Positions 6,797 to 10,292 of a stretch of 10,292 bases of DNA are shown here, one piece after another. Made by a program: the position numbers and the translations under genes. The notes below the pieces were generated by a model that was not told the origin of the DNA, made no database searches, and was given only the letters and a program-made list of their open reading frames with translations. This stretch comes from Opitutia bacterium. Its GTDB lineage: Bacteria; Verrucomicrobiota; Verrucomicrobiia; Opitutales; UBA953. Positions within the stretch are counted from its first letter, which is position 1. Each line of letters starts with the position of its first letter. Location of the stretch: contig CANHRV010000028.1 of NCBI GenBank assembly GCA_947463395.1, forward strand, positions 1-10,292, written 5' to 3'.

Positions 6797-6831
6797 GGCG
6801 ATGGCAACCCGGGCGGGTTCTCCCATCCGCC
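6797..6831 (+). promoter_or_regulatory. RNA hairpin in the rpsK-rpsD spacer, candidate rpsD leader element
   Basis: The transcript of this spacer can fold into one compact hairpin. The lower stem pairs GGCG (6797-6800) with CGCC (6828-6831) and ATGG (6801-6804) with CCAT (6823-6826), with C6827 bulged. A small internal loop (C6805 against 6820-6822) follows, then an upper stem of AACCC (6806-6810) with GGGTT (6815-6819), closed by the four-base loop GGGC. No U-tract follows, so it is not an intrinsic terminator. It ends 22 nt before the rpsD ATG. S4 represses its own synthesis through leader RNAs in E. coli and Bacillus; a similar role here is only inference. An RNase processing or stability element is the main alternative. 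Confidence 0.6.
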
Positions 6832-6853
6832 ACTCATCACACACTAAAAAATT

Positions 6854-7462
6854 ATGTCTCGTTACACTGGACCAACGACCAAGCTCAATCGCCGCTTCGG
6901 TCAAAATATCTTCACGACCTCTAAAGGTGAAGAACGTCGCCCATACCCTCCTGGTATTCACGGCAAAACCACGCGTCGTAAAGTTTCTGAATACGGCGTT
7001 GGCCTCAATGAGAAGCAGAAGCTTCGCATGATGTATGGTATGACCGAAAAACAATTCCGTCTCGCATTCGAGCGTGCTAAACGCATGGGTGGTGTTGCAG
7101 GTGATAATTTCTTACGCATTCTCGAAACGCGTTTAGACAACGTTATTTTCCGTTTAGGCTTTGCTAATTCTCGTGCCGCTGCCCGTCAGTTAGTTTCTCA
7201 CGGTCACGTACGTGTGGATGGTCGCAAAGTGAATGTTGCCAGTTTTACCGTTTCTCCTGGTTGTGAAATTGAAATTCGCGACCGTACTTCATCGAAGCAG
7301 TTAGCAACTCGAGCCATCGAAGATGGTCAGGGTCGTCCTGCTCCAGCCTGGTTGAGTGTTCAGCCTGAGCAGCTCAAGGGTATCGTATCCCGTGAGCCTG
7401 CAAAGGAAGAGCTTCCTCAGGATATCAATGTTCAGATCATCGTTGAATTCTACAGCCGCTGA
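6854..7462 (+). CDS. rpsD: 30S ribosomal protein S4 (uS4), zinc-free form
   Basis: S4 is a primary assembly protein that binds the five-way junction of the 16S rRNA 5' domain and lines the mRNA entry with S5 and S3. The 202-residue product has the usual length. The N-terminal domain begins MSRYTGPTTKLNRRFG and contains PPGIHGKTTRRKVSEYG (about residues 32-48); the four cysteines of zinc-binding S4 proteins are absent. The S4 RNA-binding domain follows, with LETRLDNVIFRLGFANSRAAARQLVSHGHVRVDG (about 90-123). The end, VQIIVEFYSR, is typical. The ATG at 6854 fits the family start; it is preceded by an A-rich segment and, further up, by the hairpin at 6797-6831, the longest structured spacer in the block. 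Confidence 0.98.
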   Translation: MSRYTGPTTKLNRRFGQNIFTTSKGEERRPYPPGIHGKTTRRKVSEYGVGLNEKQKLRMMYGMTEKQFRLAFERAKRMGGVAGDNFLRILETRLDNVIFRLGFANSRAAARQLVSHGHVRVDGRKVNVASFTVSPGCEIEIRDRTSSKQLATRAIEDGQGRPAPAWLSVQPEQLKGIVSREPAKEELPQDINVQIIVEFYSR

Positions 7463-7496
7463 TCCAACCGCCACCCCCAACCCAAGTCACCTAGCC

Positions 7497-8513
<1,017 letters not shown>

Positions 8514-8528
8514 TCGAACCCTAGTCAC

Positions 8529-8996
8529 ATGCGTCACCGCTCTCACCATCACGTTCTCGGCGTCAAGACGGCTCATCGTCGCTCTTTAGTGGCTAACTTA
8601 GCTGCTGCGCTCTTTACCAATGCACGTATCACAACGACCCTTTCTAAGGCTCGCGCGGTTCGTCCTTTTGCAGAACGTTTAATCACCTTAGCCAAAAAAG
8701 CTGAGCAATCTTCTGATAAAAGTGTGAAGTTACACTATTACCGTTTGGCCTTATCGCGTCTTCGTAATGAAGCGGCTTGTGGTCTCTTGTTTAAGGATCG
8801 CGTTAAGCAGTTCTTAAATCGTAACGGTGGTTTCACCCGAATCTATAAACTCGATGCCCGTAAAGGCGATGCCGCTGAAACGGCACTCATCGAGCTCGTG
8901 GGCAAGGATGATAAAGCTCCTGCCTTAACCCCTAAAGCCAAGGTTGCTCGCAAGCCTAAGGCCAACAAGGAAACAGCTACTGAAGCCAAGGCCTAA
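8529..8996 (+). CDS. rplQ: 50S ribosomal protein L17 (bL17) with basic C-terminal tail
   Basis: L17 is a bacterial-specific large-subunit protein near the peptide exit tunnel. The product of 155 residues (127 in E. coli) starts with MRHRSHHHVLGVKTAHRRSL and contains ANLAAALFTNARITTTLSKA (about residues 22-41) and VRPFAERLITLAKKA, the family hallmark; the region around NGGFTRIYKLDARKGDAAETALIEL (about 99-123) closes the fold. A tail of about 30 residues, rich in Lys, Ala and Pro with two KAKVARKPKAN-like stretches, follows and is probably disordered and RNA-binding. It is the last gene of the cluster, 15 nt after rpoA, and the terminator begins 26 nt after its stop codon. Confidence 0.97.
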   Translation: MRHRSHHHVLGVKTAHRRSLVANLAAALFTNARITTTLSKARAVRPFAERLITLAKKAEQSSDKSVKLHYYRLALSRLRNEAACGLLFKDRVKQFLNRNGGFTRIYKLDARKGDAAETALIELVGKDDKAPALTPKAKVARKPKANKETATEAKA

Positions 8997-9021
8997 TTTA
9001 GCCCTGGCCTCGTAGCCTCAA

Positions 9022-9063
9022 CGAGACGCGTCTACCCCCACTGGTGACGCGTCTCGCCTTTTT
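9022..9063 (+). terminator. Intrinsic terminator closing the ribosomal protein cluster
   Basis: The arms CGAGACGCGTC (9022-9032) and GACGCGTCTCG (9046-9056) are perfect inverse complements, giving an 11-bp stem. It can extend by three pairs (ACC 9034-9036 with GGT 9043-9045) after a bulged T9033, leaving the six-base loop CCCACT. CCTTTTT follows directly (9057-9063). On the minus strand the hairpin is not followed by a U-rich tract, so it works in one direction only. It is the only good terminator-like structure I see in the window, supporting transcription of rplE through rplQ without interruption. Confidence 0.93.
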
Positions 9064-9081
9064 AATCCCTCATTCACCGAC

Positions 9082-9318
9082 ATGCTTCAGCCAATTGATA
9101 TCAGTGTTTTTTTGGCTTTTATCACCACCGTCGTTGCCGTTGGGTTTTTCTGCCTGCAGGCTTGGTATGATCGGCGTGATGCATTATTGTCTGACCACCG
9201 TCGTTTGAGTTCGGTTTTCTCCTGCACACGCTGTGCTCTCACTTATGTTCGCCCGCGTCGTCGAGAAGAGGCCCCTTGTCCACGATGCGGATGGAACAAT
9301 GTACGACTAAAATTTTAA
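9082..9318 (+). CDS. Small membrane-anchored zinc-ribbon protein, unknown function
   Basis: I do not recognise a named family. The 78-residue product has a hydrophobic segment at about residues 9-27, followed by a positively charged stretch (WYDRRD and DHRR), which suggests a single membrane anchor with the C-terminal part in the cytoplasm. The C-terminal half has two cysteine pairs, CTRC (48-51) and CPRC (66-69), 14 residues apart, followed by GW, the pattern of a rubredoxin-like or zinc-ribbon knuckle. Base composition and codon style match the neighbours, which favours a real gene. It starts 18 nt after the terminator and ends 19 nt before guaA, so it may be co-transcribed with guaA. The ATG at 9082 directly precedes the hydrophobic segment, as expected; no Shine-Dalgarno is seen. 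Confidence 0.75.
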   Translation: MLQPIDISVFLAFITTVVAVGFFCLQAWYDRRDALLSDHRRLSSVFSCTRCALTYVRPRRREEAPCPRCGWNNVRLKF

Positions 9319-9337
9319 CCCTTATTTTCTCTCAACC

Positions 9338-10292
9338 ATGGCTTCCCAGTCTATCGCCATTCTCGATTTCGGATCACAACTCACCAAGGTTATTGCCCGA
9401 CGTATCCGTGAATGCCAGGTGCACTCACGCATCTATCCTCATGATGTTTCGATTGAGACTCTTCGTGCAGATGGCGTGGTTGGAGTCATTCTCTCGGGTG
9501 GACCTTCCAGTGTAAAGTCACCGGGTTCTCCACGTCCTAACCCAGCGATTTTTTCCATGGGAGTTCCTGTTTTAGGAATTTGTTATGGCGTGCAACTCAT
9601 GGGTGAAATGCTGGGAGGAAAAGTTGCGAGCAGTAAGCATCGTGAGTATGGACACGGTACACTTTCCTTCCGAGGACATCGCTCGCTATTGCTGCAAGGT
9701 TTGAAGTCTCCTTTGCGGGTTTGGAATTCGCACGGCGACAAAGTGATTCGTTTGCCGAAGGGCTTTAAGGCCGTCGCGAGTACGGAGAATTCAGATAATG
9801 CGGTGGTAGAGGATGCGAAGCGTCGTTTTTACGGTATTCAGTTTCACCCTGAGGTTGCTCACTCTGAACGCGGCATCGAGTATCTTCGTAATTTCCTTTT
9901 CCGAATTTGTCGCTGTAAGCCGAATTGGGTGATGGATGACTATGTCGCTACGGCGGTGAAAGAAATACGTGAGAAAGTCGGCAAGTCGCATGTCATTCTT
10001 GGCCTCTCTGGTGGTGTTGATTCTTCTGTGGCTGCAGTCCTGATTCAAAAAGCCATCGGCAAGCAACTCACCTGTGTTTTTGTCGACAATGGTTTGTTGC
10101 GACTTGGTGAGCGTGCTCAGGTCGAGAAAATGTTCCGCGGAAAGTTTAAATTAGACCTCCGCGTGGTTGATGCCTCTAAAATCTTCCTCAAAAAACTCAA
10201 AGGGGTAACCGATCCAGAACAGAAGCGAAAGATTATCGGGCGTGAGTTCGTGCAAGTTTTTAATCGTTCGGTTAAGACCTTAGCACGGAAAG
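9338..10292 (+). CDS. guaA: GMP synthase (glutamine-hydrolysing), 3' part outside the window
   Basis: GuaA converts XMP to GMP with ATP and glutamine, the last step of de novo guanine nucleotide synthesis in the cytoplasm. The 318 visible codons are open to the window edge; the family is about 510-525 residues, so roughly the last 200 are missing. The class I glutamine amidotransferase domain begins with ILDFGSQLTKVIARRIRE (residues 8-25), has ILSGGPSS (51-58), the nucleophile C82 in GICYGVQ, and H170 and E172 in FHPE completing the triad. The ATP pyrophosphatase domain starts near 197, with the P-loop SGGVDSS (224-230), FVDNGLLR (248-255) and GVTDPEQKRKIIGREF (289-304). ATG 9338 is at the family start. 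The 19-nt spacer in front contains no G at all, so there is no Shine-Dalgarno. Confidence 0.97.
   Translation, partial: MASQSIAILDFGSQLTKVIARRIRECQVHSRIYPHDVSIETLRADGVVGVILSGGPSSVKSPGSPRPNPAIFSMGVPVLGICYGVQLMGEMLGGKVASSKHREYGHGTLSFRGHRSLLLQGLKSPLRVWNSHGDKVIRLPKGFKAVASTENSDNAVVEDAKRRFYGIQFHPEVAHSERGIEYLRNFLFRICRCKPNWVMDDYVATAVKEIREKVGKSHVILGLSGGVDSSVAAVLIQKAIGKQLTCVFVDNGLLRLGERAQVEKMFRGKFKLDLRVVDASKIFLKKLKGVTDPEQKRKIIGREFVQVFNRSVKTLARK

Noticed and set aside
9150..9185. Extended -10-like TGGTATGAT inside the zinc-ribbon gene as a guaA promoter
   Set aside because: No -35-like hexamer lies at a 16-18 nt distance, and it is within coding sequence; kept only as a possibility to test by start mapping.

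Overview
This window is a housekeeping locus: the downstream part of the bacterial S10-spc-alpha ribosomal protein supercluster, followed by the start of guaA. All sixteen genes lie on the plus strand. I see no mobile element, CRISPR array, tRNA, rRNA or defence-type gene, and no hidden new system; what is interesting lies in the details of the standard genes.

Layout. Positions 35-4955 carry the spc-type block rplE-rpsN-rpsH-rplF-rplR-rpsE-rplO-secY, then map (4968-5729). After an 82-nt spacer comes the alpha-type block rpsM-rpsK-rpsD-rpoA-rplQ (5812-8996). Between rpsK and rpsD an 81-nt spacer holds a two-segment RNA hairpin. A strong intrinsic terminator (9022-9063) closes the supercluster. 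Only 18 nt later begins a small gene for a membrane-anchored zinc-ribbon protein (9082-9318), followed after 19 nt by guaA, which runs off the right edge.

How the genes work together. They supply large-subunit proteins L5, L6, L18, L15 and L17, small-subunit proteins S14, S8, S5, S13, S11 and S4, the Sec translocon channel, the enzyme that trims initiator methionine from nascent chains, and the RNA polymerase alpha subunit. Synthesis of ribosomes, secretion, nascent-chain maturation and transcription is thus coupled in one unit. GuaA makes GMP and belongs to a separate transcription unit by position.

Organism. The base composition is roughly balanced. Genes often found in this cluster are missing: rpmD (L30) between rpsE and rplO, adk between secY and map, and infA and rpmJ between map and rpsM. 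Hardly any gene has a Shine-Dalgarno sequence; the spacers before start codons are G-poor. S14 is the long zinc-free form. S5 and S11 carry long low-complexity N-terminal extensions, and SecY has an extra C-terminal hydrophobic segment. Together these fit a Verrucomicrobiota/PVC-type bacterium, perhaps Opitutae-like, but this is inference from gene content and style; a Bacteroidota origin seems less likely because of the long S14 and the missing rpmD, infA and rpmJ.
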